NCBI GenBank assembly: GCA_029256725.1
Contig: JAQSXJ010000054.1
Span: forward strand, 1-34,054
Source of the DNA: Anaerocolumna sp.
GTDB taxonomy: Bacteria > Bacillota > Clostridia > Lachnospirales > Lachnospiraceae
Reading direction: 5' to 3'
DNA length: 34,054 nucleotides
Below the pieces are notes generated by a model, which was given only the letters and a program-made list of their open reading frames with translations, was not told the origin of the DNA and did not search any database. The position numbers were made by a program, and so were the translations under genes. Positions within the stretch are counted from its first letter, which is position 1, and the number at the start of each line of letters is the position of its first letter. Of this stretch, positions 16,961 to 24,772 are shown piece after piece.

Positions 16961-17656
16961 CTAACGGACTCTTTTAAGCCGGCGTTCAACTACTCTGCTA
17001 AGTTGTGAGAGGGGAATGCTTAATAACAGGTAAACGAAAGCCAGAATGGTGTACGCTTCTACCGTAAGAAAGGTCTGAGAAGCATAAGTCTTGGTGCGAA
17101 GGAGAAGTTCCTGTACCGTTATCATAGCTAACAGGGAGGTATCCTTAATGAGCATAACTAAGTAATTTCCGAATACCGGCACGGAATTTCTAAGGGCCGG
17201 CGGTATAATAAAGTGAAACAATACTTTATTTTCGCTAAAGCCAAGAGCCAGACCTGCCTCCCGCTGACCGGAATCAATGGCCAGAATGGCAGAACGGATA
17301 ACCTCTGACATATAACAGCCGTAATTAATGGCAAAGCCTATAATACCGCAGGTAGTAGCTGCCAGCTGGATGTTGGTGTCTTTACCGAACGTGCCCATAA
17401 TACCGTTTAGCAGCGTCGGTACTACATAATAAATATAAAAGAACTGAACCAGCAGAGGTGTACCCCTTACCAGCTCAATGATTACTGCAAGGGTTCGGCT
17501 GAGTATCTTATTCCTGGATATTCTTCCGATAGCAACTAACAGCGCCACCGCCAAAGCACAGGCAAACCCTGCCAGTGTTATATAAAGTACAATTCCTATT
17601 CCTCCCCAGAGGCTTGGCCCCAAGGTCTCAAAGGCCTGCTTAAAATGCAATTCCAT
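16961..17656 (-). CDS. Amino acid ABC transporter permease (HisM/GlnP type)
   Basis: Membrane subunit of the polar amino acid importer, 231 residues. It has about five hydrophobic segments, the family segment ELVRGTPLLVQFFYIYY, and the ATPase-contacting EAA loop (REAGLALGFSENKVLFHFIIPPALRN). The ATG at 17656 has GGGAGG five nt upstream. Its first 17 nt overlap the end of a small ORF (17640-17771), which suggests coupled translation. A homodimer would form the pore. Confidence 0.92.
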   Translation of the reverse strand: MELHFKQAFETLGPSLWGGIGIVLYITLAGFACALAVALLVAIGRISRNKILSRTLAVIIELVRGTPLLVQFFYIYYVVPTLLNGIMGTFGKDTNIQLAATTCGIIGFAINYGCYMSEVIRSAILAIDSGQREAGLALGFSENKVLFHFIIPPALRNSVPVFGNYLVMLIKDTSLLAMITVQELLLRTKTYASQTFLTVEAYTILAFVYLLLSIPLSQLSRVVERRLKRVR

Positions 17657-17771
17657 TTTTACCTCCCTTCCGCCGGTTTTGGCGGGACAAAATCTGATGA
17701 ATGAAGCTTACAAGGAGCATCTCTGTGCTCTTTTTAAGGTTCTTTCCGAGTGCAAGGGTATGTTTGTTCAC
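17640..17771 (-). CDS. Small ORF between transporter ATPase and permease, 43 residues, basic
   Basis: A GTG at 17771 follows AGGAGG by five nt, and that AGGAGG overlaps the TAG stop of the ATPase gene. The frame stays open for 43 codons (VNKHTLALGKNLKKSTEM..., ending GGKNGIAF) and stops inside the start of the permease gene, a 17-nt overlap. The peptide is rich in Lys/Arg/Asn with one short hydrophobic stretch (MLLVSFIHQIL) and has no family I know. It may be a real small protein or simply a device that couples ATPase and permease translation. Confidence 0.45.
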   Translation of the reverse strand: MNKHTLALGKNLKKSTEMLLVSFIHQILSRQNRRKGGKNGIAF

Positions 17772-17780
17772 TCTTACCTC

Positions 17781-18509
17781 CTACAGCACCCTGGCTAAAA
17801 AGGATTTGGTTCTCTCATTCTTAGGCTGGGTAAAGATATCACTAGGTGCTCCTTCTTCTACAACATAACCGCCGTCCATAAAGATTACCCGGTCTGCCAC
17901 ATCCTTAGCAAAGCCCATTTCATGGGTTACCACTATCATGGTCATTCCTTCCCCTGCCAGTTGTTTCATAACCTCCAGAACATCACCTACCAGTTCCGGA
18001 TCTAAGGCAGAGGTGGGTTCATCAAAAAGAAGAATTTCCGGTTTCATGGCTAGTGCCCTTGCAATGGCTACTCTTTGCTGCTGGCCTCCGGAGAGGGCTG
18101 CCGGATAGGTATCAGCTTTACTTTCCAGTCCGACTTTTCTTAGAAGTTCCATGGCCTGCTCCTTGGCTTCTTTCACCGGTACCTTATTCAATTTCATGGG
18201 AGCATACATAACATTTTCCACTGCTGTTTTTAACGGAAAGAGATTAAATCTCTGAAATACCATTCCCACCTGTTTCCGATAACCGGTAACTTTCTTTCCA
18301 AGACAGGTGATATCCTCCCCCAGATACAGGATTTCTCCCCCGGTGGGTTGTTCCAGCAAGTTGATGCACCGCAGCAAGGTGCTCTTACCCGAGCCGGAGG
18401 GACCGATAATTACCACTACTTCTCCCTTACACACCGATACATTGACATCTCTTAAAACCTCCAAATCCACAAAGCATTTGGATAATTTTTTTATTTCAAG
18501 CATTTCCAT
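17781..18509 (-). CDS. Amino acid ABC transporter ATP-binding protein (GlnQ/HisP type)
   Basis: ATPase of the polar amino acid importer, 242 residues. Walker [10 protein letters not shown] lies at 36-44 and the Q-loop in [12 protein letters not shown]. The signature is [16 protein letters not shown], Walker [15 protein letters not shown] and the switch VTHEMGFA. All match the PAAT family. The gene is first in the operon and is preceded by a long hairpin at 18538-18576, possibly an attenuator. The start ATG at 18509 is preceded by GAGG at about ten nt; M3 is an alternative. Confidence 0.93.
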   Translation of the reverse strand: MEMLEIKKLSKCFVDLEVLRDVNVSVCKGEVVVIIGPSGSGKSTLLRCINLLEQPTGGEILYLGEDITCLGKKVTGYRKQVGMVFQRFNLFPLKTAVENVMYAPMKLNKVPVKEAKEQAMELLRKVGLESKADTYPAALSGGQQQRVAIARALAMKPEILLFDEPTSALDPELVGDVLEVMKQLAGEGMTMIVVTHEMGFAKDVADRVIFMDGGYVVEEGAPSDIFTQPKNERTKSFLARVL

Positions 18510-18537
18510 AACATCACTTCCTCTCTAAAACAGAAAG

Positions 18538-18576
18538 AGGCAACGGGGCTTTTGTGTTTCAAAAGCTCCATTGCCT
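18538..18576 (-). promoter_or_regulatory. Long hairpin before the transporter ATPase gene (possible attenuator)
   Basis: AGGCAAtGGAGCTTTTG pairs with CAAAAGCCCCGTTGCCT over 17 positions with one mismatch and one G-U pair. CTCTTTCTGTTTT follows on the minus strand. It ends about 28 nt before the ATPase start, so it could terminate or delay transcription. The T-run is interrupted, so termination strength is uncertain. Confidence 0.5.
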
Positions 18577-18627
18577 AAGTCAATTACTCTTATTTCGTTG
18601 TCTGTATAAAGTATTTATATCTTTTTT

Positions 18628-18790
18628 AACATTTATTTCTTTTCAACATTTACTTCTCTTTAGACATTTATTTCTCTTTAAACATTTATTTCTTTAAACA
18701 TTTATTTCTCTTTAACATTTATTTTCTTTAAACATTTATTTCTCTTTAACATTTATTTCTCTTTAACATTTATTTTTCTTTAAACATTTA
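18628..18790. repeat. Tandem repeat, about ten copies of a 15-18 bp unit
   Basis: Near-exact head-to-tail copies of AACATTTATTTCTCTTT, with unit length varying between 15 and 18 bp through extra T or A. More degraded units continue to about 18860. The tract lies between the cytidylate-kinase-like gene stop and the transporter operon leader. No coding potential. Copy number may vary between strains. Confidence 0.9.
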
Positions 18791-18880
18791 TGCTTAATTA
18801 ACTATTTCTGTTTAATCATTCATTTCGACTTGATCATTATTTCTATTTAATCGTTTATGTATTTTTCACATTTCCTGCTG

Positions 18881-19486
18881 TTATTTTCCCAGATTGAATT
18901 TCTTCTGAATGATGTCCGTTAAAATGTCACAGGTACCCTCCACTCCTAACAGGCTGGAATCCAGCATTACATGTTTGTAATCCTTATCCGCCATGGAATA
19001 ACCGCAATAGTATTTGTGGTAGGATTCTCTGGCCTTATCTACAGAAGCAATCATCTTTCTGGCCTCATCAGGTTTCATATCCAGTCTCTCCACGCAATTG
19101 GCAAGCCTTGCTTCATAAGGTGCATAAATAAATACATTAATAATATTTCTATGATCCTTTAAGATATGGTCAGCGCATCTGCCTACGATGATACAGGACT
19201 CCCGTTCCGCAAGATCTATGATTATCTTTCTTTGTACGGCAAAGATGGAATCCTGAATATTAGTCGTTCCCATACCCAAAGGATAATTCATGTTAAAGAA
19301 AGCTGATTTCGCACTTTCCTCCACATCACTGACCGTTGAAACCGGCAGATTCAGATTCTTTGAGGTCATCTCAACGATATCCCTGTCATAGTATTCAATA
19401 CCCAGCTTCTCGCTGACTAATCGGGCAATGGGTCTTCCGAGACTTCCGAATTGCCTCGCAATGGTTATAACAAATTTTTCGCTCAT
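18881..19486 (-). CDS. Cytidylate-kinase-like family protein
   Basis: 201 residues from ATG 19486 (MSEKFVITIARQFGS); a GTG nine nt upstream is an alternative start. It resembles the Cytidylate_kin2 family common in Clostridia: N-terminal ITIARQFGSLGRPIARLVSEKLGIEYYDRDIV, a central CIIVGRCADHIL, then NVFIYAPYEARL and a Tyr-rich lid region KARESYHKYYCGY. The nucleotide-binding loop is RQFGSLGR, where relatives typically have GSGGR, and there is no classical Walker A lysine. The family is predicted to bind nucleotides, but no substrate is established. Its role here is unknown. Confidence 0.8.
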   Translation of the reverse strand: MSEKFVITIARQFGSLGRPIARLVSEKLGIEYYDRDIVEMTSKNLNLPVSTVSDVEESAKSAFFNMNYPLGMGTTNIQDSIFAVQRKIIIDLAERESCIIVGRCADHILKDHRNIINVFIYAPYEARLANCVERLDMKPDEARKMIASVDKARESYHKYYCGYSMADKDYKHVMLDSSLLGVEGTCDILTDIIQKKFNLGK

Positions 19487-19602
19487 ATGGAACACTTCTT
19501 TCTTTTAAGAGTTCTCTTTAAGGGGGACTTATTCTGTAAATTCATTTTACGCTTCACTGTAGTACTCTACAATGGCTGTTTATTCCAAACTTCATAGCGG
19601 GA

Positions 19603-19621
19603 TTTGTACTTTAAGTACAAA
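19603..19621. promoter_or_regulatory. Perfect 9-bp inverted repeat, operator-like
   Basis: TTTGTACTT-t-AAGTACAAA, two perfect 9-bp arms around one base. It lies about 90 nt before the 55-residue membrane ORF and 117 nt before the cytidylate-kinase-like gene, in the gap between these divergent genes. The spacing suits a dimeric repressor. Confidence 0.45.
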
Positions 19622-19709
19622 GAAGAATAACAAGGGTGGTAAAACACTAGAAACCATATGGTATATATTGTATAATTATATAATAATTATCACTACTATA
19701 GGAGGTATT

Positions 19710-19877
19710 ATGAACGCTATAAAAAGATTACTTAGTGGTATTGGATTTTTACTTTTAGCAATTATTTGCTACTTCCTGGCTCAATCATTGAGTTCCCCGG
19801 TTCTATTTATCCTACTGATTTTATCCTTATTTCTTGGAGTTGTATTTCTTATCTCTGGCAATTTAACAAAAGATTGA
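19710..19877 (+). CDS. Small two-helix membrane protein, 55 residues
   Basis: The frame is open upstream, but GGAGG six nt before the ATG at 19710 sets the start at MNAIKRLLSGIGF. The protein has a short basic N-terminus, a hydrophobic helix (GFLLLAIICYFLA), a turn at SLSSP, and a second helix (VLFILLILSLFLGVVFLI), ending SGNLTKD. No family is recognised. A terminator follows within 10 nt, supporting a short independent transcription unit. TATAAT-like boxes occur near 19670-19685. Confidence 0.75.
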   Translation: MNAIKRLLSGIGFLLLAIICYFLAQSLSSPVLFILLILSLFLGVVFLISGNLTKD

Positions 19878-19884
19878 TATAAAA

Positions 19885-19908
19885 GTATGCAGCCAGCTGG
19901 TTGCATAC
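19885..19908 (+). terminator. Terminator after the small membrane protein gene
   Basis: GTATGCAGCC pairs with GGTTGCATAC (10 bp, one G-U), loop AGCT, then CTTTCTTTTA. It starts eight nt past the stop codon. Confidence 0.85.
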
Positions 19909-19981
19909 CTTTCTTTTAACTATCATTTCAGTATAACACATCGGGCTTTATCTGAACACGAACTCCTCAAATAAAGAAAAG

Positions 19982-20010
19982 TTGACAAGGACATCAATGT
20001 GGTTAATAAT
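19982..20010 (+). promoter_or_regulatory. Promoter of the PucR-family gene
   Basis: TTGACA-N17-AATAAT. The start of transcription would be near 20017, leaving a leader of about 60 nt before the ATG at 20080. Confidence 0.65.
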
Positions 20011-20079
20011 TATAAAATCAGTTTTTAACCAATTGCTATAACACTGTCTTTCAAACGAAATCATAAAGGGGAAATATCT

Positions 20080-21201
20080 ATGGGAACGCAGATAACCGAT
20101 TTATATGAAAGTGCCAAAGATAAATACTGCATCACTCTCCATAGCGGAGAAGCGGGTCTGACCAATCCGGTTTCCTGGGTGTACCTGGCGGAGGATATAC
20201 AAAACACAGCTTTTCTTAAGGGTGGTGAGCTGGTAATAACCACCGGACTTTTTATCCAGAGCGGAATTAAGCTTTATGATTTTATCTGCTCGCTTATAAC
20301 CTGTAATTGCAGCGGAATCATTATTAACGAAGGGAAATATCTTAATCTGCCGGACCTTACCCCTGAGATAATAGAATTGTGCTCCCTTAATAAATTTCCC
20401 CTCTTTACCATGCCCTGGAAAATTCATCTTATTGATATCATGCAGGATTACTGCAGTCTTCTCTTACATAACACACGGAGTACCGATCAGTTAAATGCTG
20501 CCTTTCAAGGTGCCCTGTACCAGACTCCCGTCCATGAAAACATTCTACTCACCTTAAATCAGTACGGTTTTCCCACCCTGGCTAATTATAGAATCATAGT
20601 AATTCAGAACCTAAAGAACACCACACGAGTTACCTTTTCCCTAAACCGTCTGAAATTAAAATACCATCTCTTTGAACATGAAAACCGGCAGATACTGATT
20701 TATCTTATCTCCAGGACGCCTCCCTCCCTGCAGGAAATTATTGAGATTCTCTTATTCTGCGGCAGTATAACCTTAGGCATCAGTAATGTTGTCTCATCCC
20801 TTACGGAAATCGGCAATTGTTATAAACGCGCCCGCTTTTCCCTGGCAGCGGCAGCATTCTGGAATATAACCTCTGTGAATTTTGATGAGCTGGGGGTTTT
20901 TCAGATACTTTTCAGTTCTTCCGATCCTGAGATGCTTAAATCTATCTATGAGAAGAACTTAGGGAAACTGGAGCAGTTCGACACCGCCCATGCCTCAGAT
21001 TATATGAATACTTTACGGGTATTCCTGCTGTCAGATTGCAATCTGTTAGAGACCGCCTCGAAGATGCATACCCATCGGAATACGGTTATCTACCGGATTA
21101 AAAAAATCAAAGAGCTGTTAGGTACGGAGCTTGATAATTCCAAGGTTAAATTCGATCTGCTGATGGCGTTTTTTATTAGAGAGTATTTTTCCATTGGCTA
21201 G
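20080..21201 (+). CDS. PucR-family transcriptional regulator
   Basis: 373 residues with two recognisable parts. The N-terminal PucR sensor domain (about 1-125) reads ITLHSGEAGLTNPVSWVYLAEDI, then FLKGGELVITTGL, GIIINEGKYL and FPLFTMPWKI. The C-terminal helix-turn-helix (about 310-365) contains DCNLLETASKMHTHRNTVIYRIKKIKELLG, the usual PucR motif. The middle region is the cyclase-like GGDEF-related part seen in CdaR/PucR proteins. Such regulators often activate uptake and breakdown of nitrogen compounds in response to a small effector. Its nearest candidates here are the amino acid importer, iron alcohol dehydrogenase and gabT at 12909-18509, on the opposite strand. GGGG upstream of ATG 20080 serves as a weak ribosome binding site. 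Confidence 0.88.
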   Translation: MGTQITDLYESAKDKYCITLHSGEAGLTNPVSWVYLAEDIQNTAFLKGGELVITTGLFIQSGIKLYDFICSLITCNCSGIIINEGKYLNLPDLTPEIIELCSLNKFPLFTMPWKIHLIDIMQDYCSLLLHNTRSTDQLNAAFQGALYQTPVHENILLTLNQYGFPTLANYRIIVIQNLKNTTRVTFSLNRLKLKYHLFEHENRQILIYLISRTPPSLQEIIEILLFCGSITLGISNVVSSLTEIGNCYKRARFSLAAAAFWNITSVNFDELGVFQILFSSSDPEMLKSIYEKNLGKLEQFDTAHASDYMNTLRVFLLSDCNLLETASKMHTHRNTVIYRIKKIKELLGTELDNSKVKFDLLMAFFIREYFSIG

Positions 21202-21255
21202 TAAATCAACTAAAAGCTGAATTTAAGTTGCTAATCTCTTCCGTAATAAAAACTT

Positions 21256-21336
21256 CGCTGATACAAGTCGGAGGAATGAGGCGTAGCGGTCCCAGTAAAG
21301 TATGCTACGCCCGCCTGCAACAACACTGTATCAGCG
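21256..21336. repeat. Nested inverted repeat, 81 nt, GC-richer than surroundings
   Basis: Outer arms CGCTGATACA/TGTATCAGCG are perfect over 10 bp. Inside, GGCGTAGC pairs with GCTACGCC (8 bp). The element lies between the convergent pucR and zinc alcohol dehydrogenase genes. No T-run follows on either strand, so it is not a simple terminator. It could be a dispersed palindromic repeat, a MITE remnant or a small structured RNA. Confidence 0.6.
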
Positions 21337-21398
21337 TAAATAGCTGGTGCTGTGAAATTGATACACGGTTGTACCAGGATATTAAATGTATAAAAGAA

Positions 21399-21440
21399 TA
21401 ATACCGGTAAAACTCAGTCCCATAGTTTTTATCGGTATTA
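21399..21440 (-). terminator. Terminator of the zinc alcohol dehydrogenase gene
   Basis: TAATACCG and CGGTATTA form the base of a long stem extended by AT pairs (TAAAACT/AGTTTTTA, one bulge). TTCTTTTATAC follows on the minus strand. It begins about 10 nt past the stop. Confidence 0.75.
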
Positions 21441-21449
21441 TGCTATTCC

Positions 21450-22583
21450 TTAGGGTTTTAATATAACTTTGATACACTCATCTTCTTTTTTATCAAATAT
21501 CTCATAACCGTAACTGCCTTTATCAAGAGGTATCCGGTGGGTTATAATATCTGTAGGATCAAACTCTCCTTTTTGAATTAGCTTCATTATAGGATCCACA
21601 TAGCTATGAGCAGGACACTGCCCCATTTTCAGAGTAATATTCCGGGAGAAGAAGTCCCCGAAAGGGAACATATTATATTTTGCTCCATAGACACCTACGA
21701 TTGAGACTGTACCTCCTTTTCGAACTGCCTGTGCGGACATTTCGATAGCAGATTTAGAGCCCCCTTGTAATTTAAATATTGTCTCCACTGTTTCTACAAC
21801 TGATTTTTTACCGTCCATTCCTACACAGTCGATTACTACATCTGCACCGCCATGGGTTATTTCCTTGATATATTCACCGGTATTATCATAATCATCAAAA
21901 TTAATGACTTCCACCTGATTGAATTTTTTAGCATGCTCTAAACGGTATTTGACATTATCAACTGCTATTATACGTTTTGCACCGGCATAGGCGGCCCATT
22001 TCTGGGACAGTAATCCTACCGGGCCGCAGCCTAATACAACAACTGTATCTCCTGGTTTTACACCACCGATGACCATAGTTCCCCAATAGGAAGTCGGAAG
22101 AATATCTGTCAGAAACAGTACCTGTTCATCGGTAAGCTCCTCCGGCACTTTTTTAGGTCCTACGTTTCCGTAAGGTACCCGAAGGTACTCAGCCTGACCT
22201 CCGTCATAACCGCCAAAGAGTTCGCTATAGCCAAACAGTGCTCCGGTTTCTCCATGATCGTTGGAATTGTCACATTGGCTCCATAGATCATGCTCGCAAT
22301 ACCAGCAATGTCCGCAGGCTATAGGAAAGGGTACAATAACCCGGTCTCCCTTTTTCAGCTGCTTTATATCTTTTCCTGCTTCCTCTACGATTCCCATTGC
22401 TTCATGTCCCAAGATAAATCCTGTAGGCATTTTAGGAATCATACCATGTATCAGATGCAGATCCGAACCACATATTGCTGTAGAAGTTATCTTAACTATA
22501 ATGTCATCTGATTTTTCTATTCTGGGATCCTCTACCTGTTTCAGCTGGACATCTCTAATTCCGTTATACGTTAATGCTTTCAA
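21450..22583 (-). CDS. Zinc-dependent alcohol dehydrogenase, formaldehyde-dehydrogenase-like MDR
   Basis: Medium-chain dehydrogenase, 377 residues. The start is TTG at 22583 behind AAGGAAGG; no ATG fits better. Catalytic zinc ligands are Cys38 (AICGSDLH) and His60-Glu61 (LGHEAMG). The structural zinc Cys quartet is Cys90, Cys93, Cys96 and Cys104. The NAD-binding loop is GCGPVG (185-190) followed by Asp in AVDNVKYR, which suggests NAD over NADP. The extra loop after the structural zinc (GALFGYSELFGGYDGGQAEY) and the insert near LQGGSKSA resemble the glutathione-independent formaldehyde dehydrogenase group. The substrate is unknown. It is monocistronic, with its own terminator. Confidence 0.87.
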   Translation of the reverse strand: MKALTYNGIRDVQLKQVEDPRIEKSDDIIVKITSTAICGSDLHLIHGMIPKMPTGFILGHEAMGIVEEAGKDIKQLKKGDRVIVPFPIACGHCWYCEHDLWSQCDNSNDHGETGALFGYSELFGGYDGGQAEYLRVPYGNVGPKKVPEELTDEQVLFLTDILPTSYWGTMVIGGVKPGDTVVVLGCGPVGLLSQKWAAYAGAKRIIAVDNVKYRLEHAKKFNQVEVINFDDYDNTGEYIKEITHGGADVVIDCVGMDGKKSVVETVETIFKLQGGSKSAIEMSAQAVRKGGTVSIVGVYGAKYNMFPFGDFFSRNITLKMGQCPAHSYVDPIMKLIQKGEFDPTDIITHRIPLDKGSYGYEIFDKKEDECIKVILKP

Positions 22584-22831
22584 CTTTATACCTTCCTTTC
22601 AGCTAACCTTTTATTTTTAAATTATTCCTCACTAACCATTATTACCGCTTTGGTGTACTCCAATTAAAAGGTTGACATTGCATTTTAATTTCCACTCTAT
22701 CTTCATTGCGTGCCGCAAATCAGGGTGTGCAATATGTTTTTTAATAATTTACGCTAACACTCCTGAATTGTATTGATTTTATTAGGTTTACCATGAAGGT
22801 GTATATTATTCAGCATAAAAGGTTAATAAAA

Positions 22832-22872
22832 AACCGCAGAACACTGTGCTATTCACACAGTGTTCTGCGGTT
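22832..22872 (-). terminator. Intrinsic terminator of the acyltransferase-like gene
   Basis: AACCGCAGAACACTGTG pairs perfectly with CACAGTGTTCTGCGGTT (17 bp, 7-nt loop). TTTTTTATT follows on the minus strand. The remaining gap to the zinc alcohol dehydrogenase (22584-22831) shows no gene. Confidence 0.92.
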
Positions 22873-22892
22873 TATCTTTGATATTATTAAAT

Positions 22893-23711
22893 TTACAAAA
22901 TCCTGGTTTTTTCTATATATCCAAAGGCGCTTCCTATAAAGCCCCCTTCTTTCATAAACCTCTTAATATTTCTCTGTAAAGATGTCTCCTCCGGCAATTC
23001 ATCAAAAGGTAATTTAGAATTCTTAAACACCCATTCCATATAAGAGGGATCTTCCTTGTTCCACTCCTCAACGGTAAAATCCGCCTGGAACTGAAGAATT
23101 CTGGTTTCCGGAGGTAATACCTCCTTTAATCCCGGTGAGAGCATCCAGGAATCACAGATAAAATAACGGTAGTTTATATCCGGATAGTATTTAGCAAAGA
23201 ATTCCAGTGCCTGTTCATAAGAATTCAGACAGTTTTCTCTGGTTATCTTGGCATCAGAAGGTATGTGCACACTGATTACTCTTTCTCCTTCCCAGTAGTC
23301 CACTTCAAATTCCAGTTCTCCTAAGCGGAACTCCTCCATGGATATCTGTCTGGGTGTCCACCATTCCCTGTCAAAGCCGTACGTATGATAGCTAACCAAA
23401 TGCTCCCCAACGAATCTGGAAAAGCATTGGAAGGTGTCAAAGAATATTTTCTGGCTGATTCCTTTCTCTTCATAGAGTTTATAAGTATTAAGTCCTGTTA
23501 CCAGCAGCAACGTCAGCATTTTTAAACCCTTTTCATCTTTACCCAAAGCATTCCTTAATTCTTCAAGGGCTTTCTCCCAGTCAGCACGGCGGTATAACTT
23601 ATCAGAAGCTGATTTTAATGCAGAATAATCTTGTTCTTTATAAAGCTCCAGAACAGTTTCCGTTACTTCCTCTGGCATATTGATACCAATGCAAAGTTCC
23701 TTTAAAGTCAT
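22893..23711 (-). CDS. Acyltransferase-domain protein (NAT_N / GNAT_C-like), function unknown
   Basis: 272 residues from the ATG at 23711, seven nt after AGGAG; a TTG 21 nt upstream is less likely. The N-terminal half is helical (MTLKELCIGINMPEEV, Leu/Glu-rich helices). The C-terminal half has YGFDREWWTPRQISMEEFRLGELEFEV, then VISVHIPSDAKIT, YFICDSWMLSPGLKEVLPPETRILQFQ and YMEWVFK. I recognise this pattern from gut Firmicutes proteins annotated as acyltransferase domain-containing (formerly DUF5596), with a GNAT-like C-terminal fold. Neither acyl donor nor acceptor is known. It is monocistronic, with its own promoter and terminator. Confidence 0.75.
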   Translation of the reverse strand: MTLKELCIGINMPEEVTETVLELYKEQDYSALKSASDKLYRRADWEKALEELRNALGKDEKGLKMLTLLLVTGLNTYKLYEEKGISQKIFFDTFQCFSRFVGEHLVSYHTYGFDREWWTPRQISMEEFRLGELEFEVDYWEGERVISVHIPSDAKITRENCLNSYEQALEFFAKYYPDINYRYFICDSWMLSPGLKEVLPPETRILQFQADFTVEEWNKEDPSYMEWVFKNSKLPFDELPEETSLQRNIKRFMKEGGFIGSAFGYIEKTRIL

Positions 23712-23744
23712 ATAGAATCTCCTATTCCCCAATATTCTATCTTC

Positions 23745-23773
23745 AGTATAACATGTACTATATCACACTTCAA
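23745..23773 (-). promoter_or_regulatory. Promoter of the acyltransferase-like gene
   Basis: The minus strand reads TTGAAG-N17-TATACT, with the predicted start near 23738, about 27 nt before the ATG. Nothing else can be assigned in the AT-rich gap 23712-24055. Confidence 0.65.
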
Positions 23774-24055
23774 CGGGATTAAGGTTTAAGGCACAGTGAG
23801 CGCAGAAAGGCTAATTGTAAATAACCAAATGAGGCTGGCAAGTATGTAGTATTTTATTCGTTAGGCTCCTAATGAACAATATCTTTTATACAGATACTAT
23901 CAATGCATCTATGCTTATATTCTAATAAAGACAATCTTTAGAATAGCTCTATATATTATTTGCATGGTATTGAAAACCTTTGCTGAATGAATTAATATAA
24001 GAATATCTTACGAAATATTCCAGCTAAAAGAGTAGTTTTATAGGGGGTTACCGAC

Positions 24056-24502
24056 ATGTTGTTAAAAATAAAGGAATTTGCAGATTTTAGTGATATTTCA
24101 GTTCGTGCACTGCATCTCTATGACCGGCTTGGTCTGCTGACACCGGCACAGATCGATTCTTCTAACAGCTATCGCTATTATGATTCGGAGCAGATGAAAG
24201 AGCTAAATACTATAATCAGTTTTAAAAAACTGGGTTTTTCCCTGGCTGATATCAAGGATTTAAAAGCAGAGGGATATTCAAAAGAATCCGTTATCAAAAA
24301 GCTCCAGGAGAAGAAGTCAGAGAATGACCGTCGTATCGAGATTCTTGCATTTAATAATGAAAACATCTATAACATGCTGTCACATCTTGAGGCTGAGCCG
24401 GAAAAGCCAGGTGAGAAAGAAGAGGCTTACAACCTTTCAAGGATCTATTGCCTTGAAAACGACAAGCTGGAGCAGGAGTTCTCAGATATTTTATGGTTAT
24501 GA
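24056..24502 (+). CDS. MerR-family transcriptional regulator, short form
   Basis: 148 residues. The N-terminal winged helix-turn-helix (about 1-70) reads LLKIKEFADFSDISVRALHLYDRLGLLTPA, SYRYYDSEQM and LGFSLADIKDL, typical of MerR. A coiled-coil dimerisation helix follows (about 80-115). The C-terminus is short, ending EFSDILWL, which I think is a natural end for this subfamily, so there is no effector-binding GyrI-like domain. The ligand is unknown. The next genes on the same strand are behind a promoter with the long 19-bp spacer that MerR proteins act on (24773-24803), so this is their likely activator. GGGGG lies about nine nt before the ATG. Confidence 0.88.
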   Translation: MLLKIKEFADFSDISVRALHLYDRLGLLTPAQIDSSNSYRYYDSEQMKELNTIISFKKLGFSLADIKDLKAEGYSKESVIKKLQEKKSENDRRIEILAFNNENIYNMLSHLEAEPEKPGEKEEAYNLSRIYCLENDKLEQEFSDILWL

Positions 24503-24614
24503 TGCAGTCATTGATAGTAGACATAGCGGGGCTACGTCGAGGCTTTTTGAATACCACATCTGGAGGTTTAGACAAGCAAAGGATCTGGTTATTTTGAGGA
24601 CGCTGCACTAGGAT

Positions 24615-24717
24615 GTGTTTGAAAACTGCTTGTGCCAGGCCGGGCTGTTCCGGTTTGTGGAAAACAAGGCGCGATTTTGGGACATAGTGGTACGCTACGC
24701 AATGAGTTTTCAAACAC
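24615..24717. repeat. Palindrome-ended intergenic element, about 103 bp
   Basis: Perfect 13-bp terminal inverted repeats, GTGTTTGAAAACT and AGTTTTCAAACAC, enclose a GC-richer core with inner CCGG/CCGG arms (around the GGGCTGTTCC stretch). It has no ORF. The composition differs from the AT-rich surroundings. It looks like a MITE-like or other dispersed repeat. The GC-richer tract reaches back to about 24500, so the element may be larger. Confidence 0.6.
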
Positions 24718-24772
24718 GCCCCAAACAAATTTAACCATTCTTAAAAAAGGACTAATACAGTAAAAATTAGGA

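Noticed and set aside
18628..18790. CRISPR-like array
   Set aside because: Units are adjacent with no unique spacers, and no cas genes are present. A simple tandem repeat.
24484..24611. Possible frameshifted C-terminus of the MerR protein
   Set aside because: The +1 frame continues without a stop for about 40 codons but does not look like an effector domain. The ILWL ending seems natural for short MerR proteins.
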